From a bacterium (lineage in GTDB: Bacteria > Zixibacteria > MSB-5A5 > CAIYYT01), in contig JADJGC010000017.1 of NCBI GenBank assembly GCA_016708315.1, positions 1 to 19,667 on the forward strand: a DNA stretch of 19,667 bases, written 5' to 3'. A program made the position numbers and the translations under genes. Every line of letters starts with the position of its first letter. Within the stretch, counting starts at the first letter, position 1. Shown piece by piece: positions 1 through 5,201 of the stretch. The notes under the pieces are model-generated. The model was not told the DNA's origin and ran no database searches. It saw only the letters and a list, made by a program, of their open reading frames with translations.

Positions 1-295
1 TGGCCTGCATTGCTAACGTCTTGGCATGGAAACCTCCTGCAATAACGTCAACGTGTTCGATGTCTGTGAATGTTCTAACGTCGTCATGCTTCGGAACTCC
101 TGGCCAATGCTTTTTCCAATACCATCCTTGCAAACGGGTCTATCTCAACCTGCCACTTGCAAAACCAACCCTGCACGCTCAAAACCCAAATCTAAACCGC
201 CAACCCCTGCGAACAGAGAACCGAACGTGGGGTGCGGCACACGAACCAAACAATGGTTGAATCGGGCCGCCGATTATGGTCTTTTGATTTTTCAT
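1..295 (-). pseudogene. C5 cytosine DNA methyltransferase, N-terminal part, frameshifted (cassette c13, runs off left edge)
   Basis: Read on the minus strand with frame corrections, this encodes the N-terminal half of a C5-cytosine methyltransferase: FGSLFAGVGGLDLGFERAG (motif I), WQVEIDPFARMVLEK (motif II), then DVIAGGFPCQDVS with the catalytic Pro-Cys-Gln. It is a clear paralogue of the intact enzyme at 5194-5934. The proposed start is ATG at 293-295 with an AGGAAAG ribosome-binding site, giving a leader MKNQKTIIGGPIQPLFG encoded by the attC-like site. The frame breaks at four short runs: the run of four G at 229-232, four A at 161-164, five T at 111-115 and the GG at 28-29 (where three are expected). 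All four are one-base changes in homopolymers, so either the gene is dead or the sequence has errors. The C-terminal half lies outside the window. Confidence 0.8.
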
Positions 296-336
296 AGTCT
301 TTCCTCGGCGGACCCGATTAACCGTAGCGTTCAGCC
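244..336 (-). repeat. attC-like cassette site attC12 (between c12 and c13)
   Basis: The R'' core is the GTT at 329-331 on the plus strand (AAC on the minus strand) and the R' core is the AAC at 249-251. The arms pair as GGTTAATCGGGTCCGCCGA against GGTTGAATCGGGCCGCCGA, with one unpaired G in the R' arm. The loop holds an AGGAAAG ribosome-binding site and the ATG at 293-295 of c13. Confidence 0.72.
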
Positions 337-713
337 GGCAGCTACGAATTTCGCTTCGTGCTCAATCTGTATTTCATCATTATTTGGTCTAATGCGATCC
401 GCCACGCTTGTTGCATCACAGCCGCTCTTGCAAGAGCCTCGCCATATTTGAATATCCGCCAAAATGGGACGGCGAGCATTTCTTGTCGAGCTAGTTCTGC
501 CTCTTCTCTGATCGCATCGCATATAGACCAATGTAGGGCTGCCGGCTGAACGCTCGATTCCCCGGCACAGCCCTGTCCTTCAGGGCTTGCCGGAGTTTGT
601 TGTTCGTCTTGCTCAAGTGCATTGGCCCAAGCTTCGATGGTTCCGCCACGTGGAACATTACCAGTTTTTAGGTACCATCGCATGTTGGCAATTACCTCTA
701 TTTTGTCGTTCAC
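331..713 (-). CDS. Unknown small cassette protein with GESSVQP and IEHEAK motifs (c12)
   Basis: I do not recognise the family. It starts at GTG 711-713 behind a GGAGAG ribosome-binding site. The N-terminal part carries DEQQTP and GESSVQPAA, both shared with the Lar-like gene at 4506-4754; the middle is an Ala/Glu-rich helix (REEAELARQEM). The uninterrupted frame stops at 342 with tail KYRLSTKRNS. A one-base shift at the T-run 382-384 would instead give the tail EIQIEHEAKFVAAG ending at 331, and nearly the same tail (ELQIEHEAKYLAAG) follows the Lar-like gene in frame. I therefore think the true end is 331 and the present frame contains a homopolymer indel. The gene's own start lies after the R' core of attC11, so it carries its own start codon. 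Confidence 0.55.
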
Positions 714-743
714 AGGTTCTCTCCAAAATGTTAATTTCGCTGC

Positions 744-836
744 AACTGAACAATCGATCGCACCGTGCGGCGGGTACGCTTATCCGTTCGGTGCAATCTC
801 AAACTACCGCCGCCGGTGAATCGAGCGTTCCCGGGA
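744..836 (-). repeat. attC-like cassette site attC11 (between c11 and c12)
   Basis: R'' core GTT at 827-829 and R' core AAC at 749-751 (plus-strand positions). It is almost a copy of attC3 at 4795-4888: both share the arm GAACGCTCGATTCACCGGCG and the segment TGCAACTGAACAATCGATCG on the plus strand. A second, exact inverted copy of the left arm (GAACGCTCGATTC, 548-560) lies inside the next gene. No start codon is embedded in this site. Confidence 0.68.
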
Positions 837-844
837 CGCCGGCG

Positions 845-1081
845 CTACTCAGCTTCGTGCTGAGAGCTGTGTCTTCTATGCGGCTCGATGCAATTCCCAC
901 GACACCAGTGGCAGGTAACAACGTGGCTGACGTAACCGTCGCTAATCCACACGTAACCTTGCCCCAGGCATCGCGTGCATGGCATTCGCCGCAGGGGCGT
1001 CCCGGGAACGCTCGGGTTAATCTCGGGCGTTCGTCCCGCCCGGGAACAATCGGTTGAATCGTGGAATTCGTTATCACTCAT
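845..1081 (-). CDS. Small double-CxxC zinc-binding protein (c11)
   Basis: A 78-residue protein starting MSDNEFHDSTDCS at ATG 1079-1081, behind AAGGATG. Residues about 33-56 carry CTRCLGQGYV and then CHWCRGN, the CxxCxGxG pattern of a DnaJ-type zinc-finger half. I read it as a small zinc-binding protein of unknown role. The first 13 residues are encoded by attC10, and residues around INPSVPGT by an inverted copy of that site's arm. A longer upstream frame exists to 1183, but it would run through the attC-like site, so the ATG with the ribosome-binding site is preferred. Confidence 0.6.
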   Translation of the reverse strand: MSDNEFHDSTDCSRAGRTPEINPSVPGTPLRRMPCTRCLGQGYVWISDGYVSHVVTCHWCRGNCIEPHRRHSSQHEAE

Positions 1082-1132
1082 CTGCACATCCTTCAACCAA
1101 TTAAATTCCACGATTAACCCGAGCGTTATGAC
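1040..1132 (-). repeat. attC-like cassette site attC10 (between c10 and c11)
   Basis: R'' core GTT at 1125-1127, inside which lies the stop codon of c10; R' core AAC at 1045-1047. Arms pair as GGTTAATCGTGGAATT against GGTTGAATCGTGGAATT, again with one unpaired G in the R' arm. The loop contains AAGGATG and the ATG (1079-1081) of c11. A second exact 15-base inverted copy of the left arm lies at 1007-1021. Confidence 0.75.
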
Positions 1133-1431
1133 GACGAATTGGCATCCAAAACAGCACGGATTGCCACCGCGAAACGCTTCCACTTCGCAGATGATCTGTT
1201 GTTCCCATCAACTGCTGGGGAATATCCCCTTGAATACTTGGCACGCTTTGCGGCTGCACTGGACTGACGCTCGCAATGCAATAATAACTCTTGCAAAACC
1301 TCAGACGTGCTTGGTACAGGCTGCACCTTTTCCGATTGCTGAGCGGTGGCTTTAGACTCTAATGCGGATGCTATGCGCTCAAACGCAACTGCGATGCGCG
1401 TCATAACAATGGGTTGTTCCGAAGCACTCAT
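1126..1431 (-). CDS. Unknown helical protein (c10)
   Basis: A 101-residue protein, starting MSASEQPIVMTRIAVAFER, with no recognised family. It is predicted mostly helical: the stretch RIAVAFERIASALESKATAQQ and the later ELLLHCERQSSAAAKRAKY look like amphipathic or coiled-coil segments, and the C-terminal part is basic (SSAKWKRFAVAIRAV). The start ATG 1429-1431 follows AAAGGA in the loop of attC9, so MSASEQPIVM is encoded by the site. The TAA stop is part of the R'' core of attC10. Confidence 0.55.
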   Translation of the reverse strand: MSASEQPIVMTRIAVAFERIASALESKATAQQSEKVQPVPSTSEVLQELLLHCERQSSAAAKRAKYSRGYSPAVDGNNRSSAKWKRFAVAIRAVLDANSSS

Positions 1432-1491
1432 TGGTAATTGTCCTTTAGGTTAAATAAACTTTTTCGTGCTCGGAAAACCAAAGCGTTATGC
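1401..1491 (-). repeat. attC-like cassette site attC9 (between c9 and c10)
   Basis: R'' core GTT at 1485-1487 and R' core AAC at 1406-1408. On the minus strand the left arm is ATAACGCTTTGGTTTTCCGA followed by GCAC; the right arm is its complement with unpaired extra bases (GGGTTGTTCCGAAGCAC on the plus strand). The loop holds AAAGGA and the ATG of c10. The stop codon TAA of c9 is inside the R'' core. Confidence 0.75.
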
Positions 1492-1878
1492 GGACGTGTC
1501 ACACCGACACGCACCGTCTTTCTCATACTTGCATGCCTGACAAAACGCATCCTGCCCCACGCCGCGAATGTTGCTGAGGTGCCACCATACCGATGGCCCG
1601 CGTCGATCTCCAATTGATGACATCAACCCCACCAATTGACGCCCTTCGTTGTCCGTCAGTTTTTCAACTCGACGAAACCCGTTCCCTCGCTGATTGTTGC
1701 CTTCGTTGTCAACGATCATGTATCTGCCGTGATGCGTGTAACCCGACACGAAGCCGACGTAAAAATGGTCGCATGGGTCACCGTCGCTGTACTTCGTGGC
1801 GAGGACATAATCACCGACTTCCGCCGCATAACAACGCAATGAATCCGAGTCGGGCTTGGTATCTTCTTTTTCGCTCAT
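1486..1878 (-). CDS. Unknown phage-type protein with Cys-rich C-terminus (c9)
   Basis: A 130-residue protein with the start MSEKEDTKPDSDSLRCYAAEVGDYVLATKY. The body (VGDYVLATKYSDGDP, VGFVSGYTHHGRYMIVDNEG, RGNGFRRVEKL) looks like a small beta-rich domain of the kind seen in phage and metagenomic hypothetical proteins; I cannot assign a function. The C-terminal CQACKYEKDGACRC may bind a metal. The start ATG 1876-1878 follows GGAGG with 7-base spacing. There is no other methionine before residue about 54, so translation must begin within attC8. The motif SDSLRCY is shared with c5. Confidence 0.65.
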   Translation of the reverse strand: MSEKEDTKPDSDSLRCYAAEVGDYVLATKYSDGDPCDHFYVGFVSGYTHHGRYMIVDNEGNNQRGNGFRRVEKLTDNEGRQLVGLMSSIGDRRGPSVWWHLSNIRGVGQDAFCQACKYEKDGACRCDTSA

Positions 1879-1918
1879 AGTCGTGCCTCCCGACACGGAT
1901 TATTGCTGTCGTTCTACC
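1825..1918 (-). repeat. attC-like cassette site attC8 (between c8 and c9)
   Basis: R'' core GTT at 1911-1913 and R' core AAC at 1830-1832. The left arm on the minus strand (GCAATAATCCGTGTCGGG) pairs with the plus-strand GCAATGAATCCGAGTCGGG, with one extra G in the R' arm. The GGAGG ribosome-binding site abuts the top of the left arm and the ATG of c9 (1876-1878) is in the loop. The right arm encodes PDSDSLRCY. Confidence 0.78.
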
Positions 1919-1921
1919 GAC

Positions 1922-2566
1922 CTAAAATAGCACTCCCTGCTGTAATCGGTTGGCAGCCTTTTCGCAATACTCCTCGCTAATCTCGATCAACGTCGCTTTG
2001 CGTCCGTCGAGCTTCGCCGCAACTCCCGTTGTCCCGCTCCCCGCGAAGGGGTCCAGCACGGTCGCCGCTTCCGATGCCATCGACAAACACCACCGCATGA
2101 TCGCGAGCGGCTTCTGCGTTGGATGGCCAACACGCTCCGCATTCGTTGCAGAAATGCTGTGCGTCATTTGGCGGCTGTTCTTGTCCATGCTTGTCCAGGC
2201 ATACTCCACGTTTGACATGCTCGGTGGCGCGTCTGGCTTGTGCCAACTCAGCCAACATCGAGACGGGTACAACCCGTAGTAATTCCCGCCCCACACAATC
2301 GCATCGTCGCAAGCCTCAACCATTTGCTGAACCGTCCACGCCGCTGGCGTTTCGTTGTCCCACGCTTCCGCCTTTTGCCCTGCTCTCCGCTGCCACTTCG
2401 TAGGCTGTGCTGCAAACCCAATCCCGTAGGGCGGGTCGGTCAAAAGCAAATCGAACCGCTGAAGGAATGGCAAAACCTGCCTGCAATCTGCGTTATAAAT
2501 CGTTACCGCTTCATCGCTGTAATACGGCTTGAAAGGGACGATAGGCGGTAGAACAATTGATTCCAT
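1922..2566 (-). CDS. DNA methyltransferase, DPPY type, copy A (c8)
   Basis: A 214-residue site-specific DNA methyltransferase of the N4-cytosine/N6-adenine family (PF01555-like). Visible motifs are YNADCRQVLP, LLLTDPPYG (catalytic motif IV, about residue 44), HPTQKP and VLDPFAGSGTTGVAAK (SAM-binding motif I, about residue 172). Motif IV precedes motif I, the order of the beta group. No restriction enzyme is adjacent, so it is probably an orphan enzyme protecting phage DNA. ATG 2564-2566 is preceded by AGTAGGA and lies inside attC7; an in-frame ATG at 2593 would add MDTAASRNA. The first 45 and last 50 residues are nearly identical to copy B at 2645-3301, but the centres differ, which suggests different DNA specificities. 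Confidence 0.88.
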   Translation of the reverse strand: MESIVLPPIVPFKPYYSDEAVTIYNADCRQVLPFLQRFDLLLTDPPYGIGFAAQPTKWQRRAGQKAEAWDNETPAAWTVQQMVEACDDAIVWGGNYYGLYPSRCWLSWHKPDAPPSMSNVEYAWTSMDKNSRQMTHSISATNAERVGHPTQKPLAIMRWCLSMASEAATVLDPFAGSGTTGVAAKLDGRKATLIEISEEYCEKAANRLQQGVLF

Positions 2567-2641
2567 TGCATTCCTACTTGCGGCTGTGTCCATGCGGGTC
2601 TGTCTCAAACTTTCGGAATCAATGAATCAAAGCGTTCTACC
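2547..2641 (-). repeat. attC-like cassette site attC7 (between c7 and c8)
   Basis: R'' core GTT at 2634-2636 and R' core AAC at 2552-2554. The left arm TTGATTCATTGATTCC pairs with the plus-strand TTGATTCCATTGCATTCC, with two unpaired C. It is almost identical to attC6, and close to attC1 over the half from the leader to R''. The start codons of c8 (2564-2566 and 2591-2593) are inside the site. Confidence 0.74.
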
Positions 2642-2644
2642 GAC

Positions 2645-3301
2645 CTAAAATAGCACGCCCTGCTGCAACCGATTCGCAGCCTTTTCGCAATACTCTTCGC
2701 TAATCTCGATCAACGTCGCTTGGCGTCCTTCAAGCTTCGCCGCAACTCCCGTTGTCCCGCTCCCTGCGAACGGGTCCAGAACCGTCACCGCATCCACAAA
2801 CATAGACAGGCACCACCGCATTAACGCCAAAGGCTTCTGCGTTGGATGCACTGCACCATCTCGCGCTATCGCCGACCGATTCAACTCGAACACTCGAAAC
2901 GCCGCATTGCGGCTGCTGTACGCTAACTCGCCATCGCTTTGGTCGATACGTTGCCCCTTGTCCCAAAACAACCATCCCATCGAACCGCGAACATACTCAG
3001 GGAAAAAATTAGCTCCCCAAATAACTTGCTCCGTCGATGCCTCAAACATCATGTCGAACACGTATCGGCTAGGTGGCTCGTTGTCCCACCCCATGAATGC
3101 GTATCCTTTATGCCCGCCGTGGCTCGACGTTGACGGCGGCTTTCCGTCTCGCTTCATTCCATACGGTGGGTCCGTCAATAGTAAATCGAACCGTCCGAGG
3201 AATGGCAAAACCTGTCTGCAATCTGCGTTGTAAATCGTTACCGATTCATCGCTGTAGTACGGCTTGAAAGGGACGATAGGCGGTAGAACAATTGATTCCA
3301 T
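2645..3301 (-). CDS. DNA methyltransferase, DPPY type, copy B (c7)
   Basis: A 218-residue methyltransferase with the same architecture as its neighbour at 1922-2566: motif IV LLLTDPPYG (residues about 42-48), HPTQKPLALMRW, and motif I DPFAGSGTTG (about residue 176). The middle (SHGGHKGYAFMGWDNEPPSRYVFDMM onward, given in parts: GWDNEPPSRYVF, IWGANFFPEYVRG, GWLFWDKGQRIDQSD) is unlike copy A, consistent with a swapped target-recognition region. The start at ATG 3299-3301 follows AGTAGGA; ATG 3328 is the longer alternative. The stop codon is followed by the shared GGTCGGTAGAACGC end found after copy A, so the two are sister cassettes. Confidence 0.88.
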   Translation of the reverse strand: MESIVLPPIVPFKPYYSDESVTIYNADCRQVLPFLGRFDLLLTDPPYGMKRDGKPPSTSSHGGHKGYAFMGWDNEPPSRYVFDMMFEASTEQVIWGANFFPEYVRGSMGWLFWDKGQRIDQSDGELAYSSRNAAFRVFELNRSAIARDGAVHPTQKPLALMRWCLSMFVDAVTVLDPFAGSGTTGVAAKLEGRQATLIEISEEYCEKAANRLQQGVLF

Positions 3302-3377
3302 TGCATTCCTACTTGTGGCTGTGTCCATGCGGGGTTGTCTCAAACTTTCGGAATCAATGAATCAAAGCGTTCGCCTG
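3282..3377 (-). repeat. attC-like cassette site attC6 (between c6 and c7)
   Basis: R'' core GTT at 3369-3371 and R' core AAC at 3287-3289. Arms TTGATTCATTGATTCC and its complement with two unpaired C, as in attC7. It contains the start codons of the copy B methyltransferase. Confidence 0.74.
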
Positions 3378-3379
3378 AC

Positions 3380-3595
3380 TTAGCCGCAGCCGTGCAGCGA
3401 ATCGAACTCGTCGCCGTTTTCGTCCACTCGCTTTGCTTGCTTCGTTTCCTTGTACTCCGACACCGCTCGCTTGAGCGTCTTCAAACATGCCAGCTCGTTG
3501 GATTCCAGCGGAAACGCTGCTTTAACTTCAACCTGTTCCGCGACCATGATTGCCGCGTTAATCAACTCAATCTTCGCCTGTGCGTGATCTTTCAC
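3380..3595 (-). CDS. Unknown small protein (third gene of cassette c6)
   Basis: A 71-residue protein starting at GTG 3593-3595 (VKDHAQAKIELINAAIMVAEQVEVK), with AAAGG 7 bases upstream. Its GTG overlaps the TGA of the gene before it, so the two are likely translationally coupled. It is mostly helical and charged (LKTLKRAVSEYKETKQAKRVDENGDEF); no family is recognised. It is the last of three genes between attC5 and attC6, and its stop codon precedes the R'' core of attC6 by a few bases. Confidence 0.5.
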   Translation of the reverse strand: MKDHAQAKIELINAAIMVAEQVEVKAAFPLESNELACLKTLKRAVSEYKETKQAKRVDENGDEFDSLHGCG

Positions 3596-3894
3596 GATTG
3601 TGCCTTTCGTTTTGCGTTGTACTCGTTTGCAATTGCTTCTCGCTGATCGTCCCGCGACTTCAATCGTGCTTGCCGCTGTTCCGCTGTTTCCACAAAATCC
3701 GGCTCGGTGGTTGGCACCGCTCCGGTGTAAACCGTCAACTGTACGCGGCTAAGGCCGCACATCTTCGCAAACTCGGCACTGGTAATGCCTCGTTTCTGAC
3801 ACTCGGCACGACACGCTTTCAACGCCGCTTTCACGATGTCGCGTTCTTGCTTAATCAGGTCGATCTCTAATTCGTTCAACATCAAAACAACCAT
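3592..3894 (-). CDS. Small HTH-like protein (second gene of cassette c6)
   Basis: A 100-residue protein starting MVVLMLNELEIDLIKQERD. The segment CQKRGITSAEFAKMCGLSRVQLTVYTGAVP (residues about 35-63) reads as a helix-turn-helix of the XRE/Cro type: ITSAEFAKMCGLSRVQL has the small residue and Gly-Leu-Ser turn expected. The C-terminus is highly charged (EQRQARLKSRDDQREAIANE). It could be a small regulator, but the call rests on the motif alone. The start ATG overlaps the end of the membrane-protein gene upstream; a second ATG at 3882 is possible. Confidence 0.55.
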   Translation of the reverse strand: MVVLMLNELEIDLIKQERDIVKAALKACRAECQKRGITSAEFAKMCGLSRVQLTVYTGAVPTTEPDFVETAEQRQARLKSRDDQREAIANEYNAKRKAQS

Positions 3895-4052
3895 TGAAAA
3901 AAGAGGGTCCCCAAAACACCAACGACACAACCAGCGATGCCAGCCAACACGCGGCTTGCGATCTCCTCCAATACCCAGAAATCCCACATGCTCAACTCCC
4001 TAAAAGCAGGCGAACAAAATGATGAATCGAAGCCGCCGATAGTGTCGTTCAT
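3882..4052 (-). CDS. Small single-span membrane protein (first gene of cassette c6)
   Basis: A 56-residue protein, MNDTIGGFDSSFCSPAFREL at its start, then MWDFWVLEEIASRVLAGI and a strongly hydrophobic end (AGCVVGVLGTLFFQWLF) that would form one membrane helix. The function is unknown; in a phage it could be a superinfection-exclusion or host-takeover peptide, but nothing in the sequence shows this. The N-terminal 15 residues are encoded by attC5. ATG at 4086-4088 in the same frame is an alternative start; ATG 4041 region (MWDFW) would avoid the site-encoded leader. Confidence 0.45.
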   Translation of the reverse strand: MNDTIGGFDSSFCSPAFRELSMWDFWVLEEIASRVLAGIAGCVVGVLGTLFFQWLF

Positions 4053-4100
4053 AATGGCGAGCCGTATCGGCGGCGACTCGATTATCATTAGCGTTATCCG
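4008..4100 (-). repeat. attC-like cassette site attC5 (between c5 and c6)
   Basis: R'' core GTT at 4093-4095, containing the stop codon of c5; R' core AAC at 4013-4015. The arms pair over AATGATAATCGAGTCGCCGC against AATGATGAATCGAAGCCGCC, with an unpaired G. The ATG of the first c6 gene (4050-4052) lies inside. Confidence 0.74.
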
Positions 4101-4405
4101 CAGAAATACTCTCTGGATAAATCACCGTCAAAGCAACGGTTCAGCCACTCGTGAAAATCGACCGCACTCCGCATCACTGACAGCTTTGTCGCCTTACAGC
4201 AATCGCCTTGCACAAAATCTTCCATGTCGTCGCCGATTCTGCACGCCTGTTTAGCAAGCGTCTCGTCAATGTCCGGACGCTTACTCGTTCGCATCATCCC
4301 GTTGTCTTCGGCCATCAGCTGCAACGCCAGGGACGCCCATTCAACGCCTTTTGCGTGTTCTGGATTTCGCGGATAACAACGTAATGAATCCGATTGTTCG
4401 GTCAT
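4094..4405 (-). CDS. Unknown protein (c5)
   Basis: A 103-residue protein, starting MTEQSDSLRCYPRNPEHAKG. The body is helical with acidic patches (VEWASLALQLMAEDNGMMR, CRIGDDMEDFVQGDCC) and ends in SREYFCG; no family is recognised. The start ATG 4403-4405 follows TTGGAG with good spacing, in the loop of attC4. The motif SDSLRCY matches c9 because both leaders come from related sites. The stop TAA lies in the R'' core of attC5. Confidence 0.6.
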   Translation of the reverse strand: MTEQSDSLRCYPRNPEHAKGVEWASLALQLMAEDNGMMRTSKRPDIDETLAKQACRIGDDMEDFVQGDCCKATKLSVMRSAVDFHEWLNRCFDGDLSREYFCG

Positions 4406-4463
4406 GTTATCTCCAATGTAAAAATTACTTACTCACAAACGGATTATTGCTGACCGTTCAGCC
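4370..4463 (-). repeat. attC-like cassette site attC4 (between c4 and c5)
   Basis: R'' core GTT at 4456-4458 and R' core AAC at 4375-4377. The left arm CAGCAATAATCCG pairs with the plus-strand ACGTAATGAATCCG, with an extra G. It is a close relative of attC8. The loop holds TTGGAG and the ATG of c5. Confidence 0.74.
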
Positions 4464-4505
4464 GGCAGCGAGGTATTTCGCTTCGTGCTCAATCTGTAAC
4501 TCTTA

Positions 4506-4754
4506 TTACCTTGCCCTTTGGTCCCATAGCCACCACGCACGTACATTCGATGGTGCAGATGGACCGCTCGACTCGCAGCATTTGCAAAACACCCTTACGT
4601 CTCCGCATGTCTCTACACCGTCTATTCCTAGTGCTGTTGGAAATGGACAAAATGGGCAAGGTAAATGTGCTACCGGCTGAACGCTCGATTCCCCGGCACG
4701 TGGCTTTCCAATCGCCACTGGCGGAGTTTGTTGTTCGTCTTGCGGATCTGACAT
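4506..4754 (-). CDS. Lar-family restriction-alleviation-like zinc protein (c4)
   Basis: An 82-residue protein starting MSDPQDEQQTPP at ATG 4754, with GGAG upstream. The C-terminal half has the Lar-type layout: LPCPFCPFPTALGI, then VRVFCKCCESSGPSAPS, then NVRAWWLWDQRAR, i.e. CPFC, a second CxCC cluster, a GP turn and a final aromatic-rich helix with Trp and Arg. Lar proteins of lambdoid phages and relatives reduce attack by type I restriction and stimulate modification. The N-terminal GESSVQPVA stretch is shared with c12 and is encoded by an inverted copy of the attC3 arm. In frame after the stop codon, two stops and then ELQIEHEAKYLAAG follow, a near copy of the c12 tail, so part of an older gene may remain here. 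Confidence 0.68.
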   Translation of the reverse strand: MSDPQDEQQTPPVAIGKPRAGESSVQPVAHLPCPFCPFPTALGIDGVETCGDVRVFCKCCESSGPSAPSNVRAWWLWDQRAR

Positions 4755-4794
4755 TGTCGGGTACTCCAATGAGGGTTAATTTTTCTTACGCTGC

Positions 4795-4888
4795 AACTGA
4801 ACAATCGATCGCACCGAGCGGCGGGTACGCTTAACGCTTCGGTGCAGATCTCAAACACCGCCGCCGGTGAATCGAGCGTTCGGCAGCC
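4795..4888 (-). repeat. attC-like cassette site attC3 (between c3 and c4)
   Basis: R'' core GTT at 4878-4880 and R' core AAC at 4800-4802. The left arm GCTCGATTCACCGGCGGCGG pairs with plus-strand AATCGATCGCACCGAGCGGC, with an unpaired A. It is nearly the same as attC11. The start codon of c4 lies beyond R', so this site has no embedded start. An exact 13-base inverted copy of the left arm occurs again at 4679-4691. Confidence 0.68.
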
Positions 4889-4893
4889 GGCGG

Positions 4894-5151
4894 TCAAAGG
4901 TCATCCGAGACCTTTGGCTGTAACCTCCAGCGTCCTGTGTCGATGAGATAGTTGCCGTAATCCACTGCCTCGGTCGTGAGGAGTTTCACCTCTAAAATGT
5001 GAGGCATTGTCTGCAACGTGCAACAAATCACATCGCCAAGAGACGCATAGGCGGCTGCCGAACGCGGACGGTTGACCGGGAGCTGCTCTCCGCTCGCAGC
5101 CGAACAAACGGTTGGATCGGCGAACCGATCTGCATCTTCTTTGTCACTCAT
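4894..5151 (-). CDS. Unknown protein (c3)
   Basis: An 85-residue protein starting MSDKEDADRFADPTVCSA at ATG 5149-5151, behind AAAGGA. The body (AAAYASLGDVICCTLQTMPH, then ILEVKLLTTEAVDYGNYLID) looks like a small mixed alpha/beta domain; no family is recognised. The first 18 residues are encoded by attC2, and the stretch around LPVNRPRSA by an exact inverted copy of that site's left arm. A longer frame to 5184 exists but begins inside the left arm of the site. Confidence 0.5.
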   Translation of the reverse strand: MSDKEDADRFADPTVCSAASGEQLPVNRPRSAAAYASLGDVICCTLQTMPHILEVKLLTTEAVDYGNYLIDTGRWRLQPKVSDDL

Positions 5152-5201
5152 AAATTCGTTCCTTTGTGTTTGTTCGCCGATCAACCGTCCGCGTTATATG
5201 G
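5100..5201 (-). repeat. attC-like cassette site attC2 (between c2 and c3)
   Basis: R'' core GTT at 5193-5195, holding the stop codon of the C5 methyltransferase; R' core AAC at 5103-5105. Arms GACGGTTGATCGGCGAAC and ACGGTTGGATCGGCGAAC pair with one unpaired G. The loop has AAAGGA and the ATG of c3. A second exact 15-base inverted copy of the left arm is at 5061-5075. Confidence 0.76.

Noticed and set aside
1126..5195. GCGTTAT at gene ends as simple stop-codon bias
   Set aside because: Rejected as an explanation because the match extends to the arms and to the complementary start of the same unit, which stop-codon bias does not predict.
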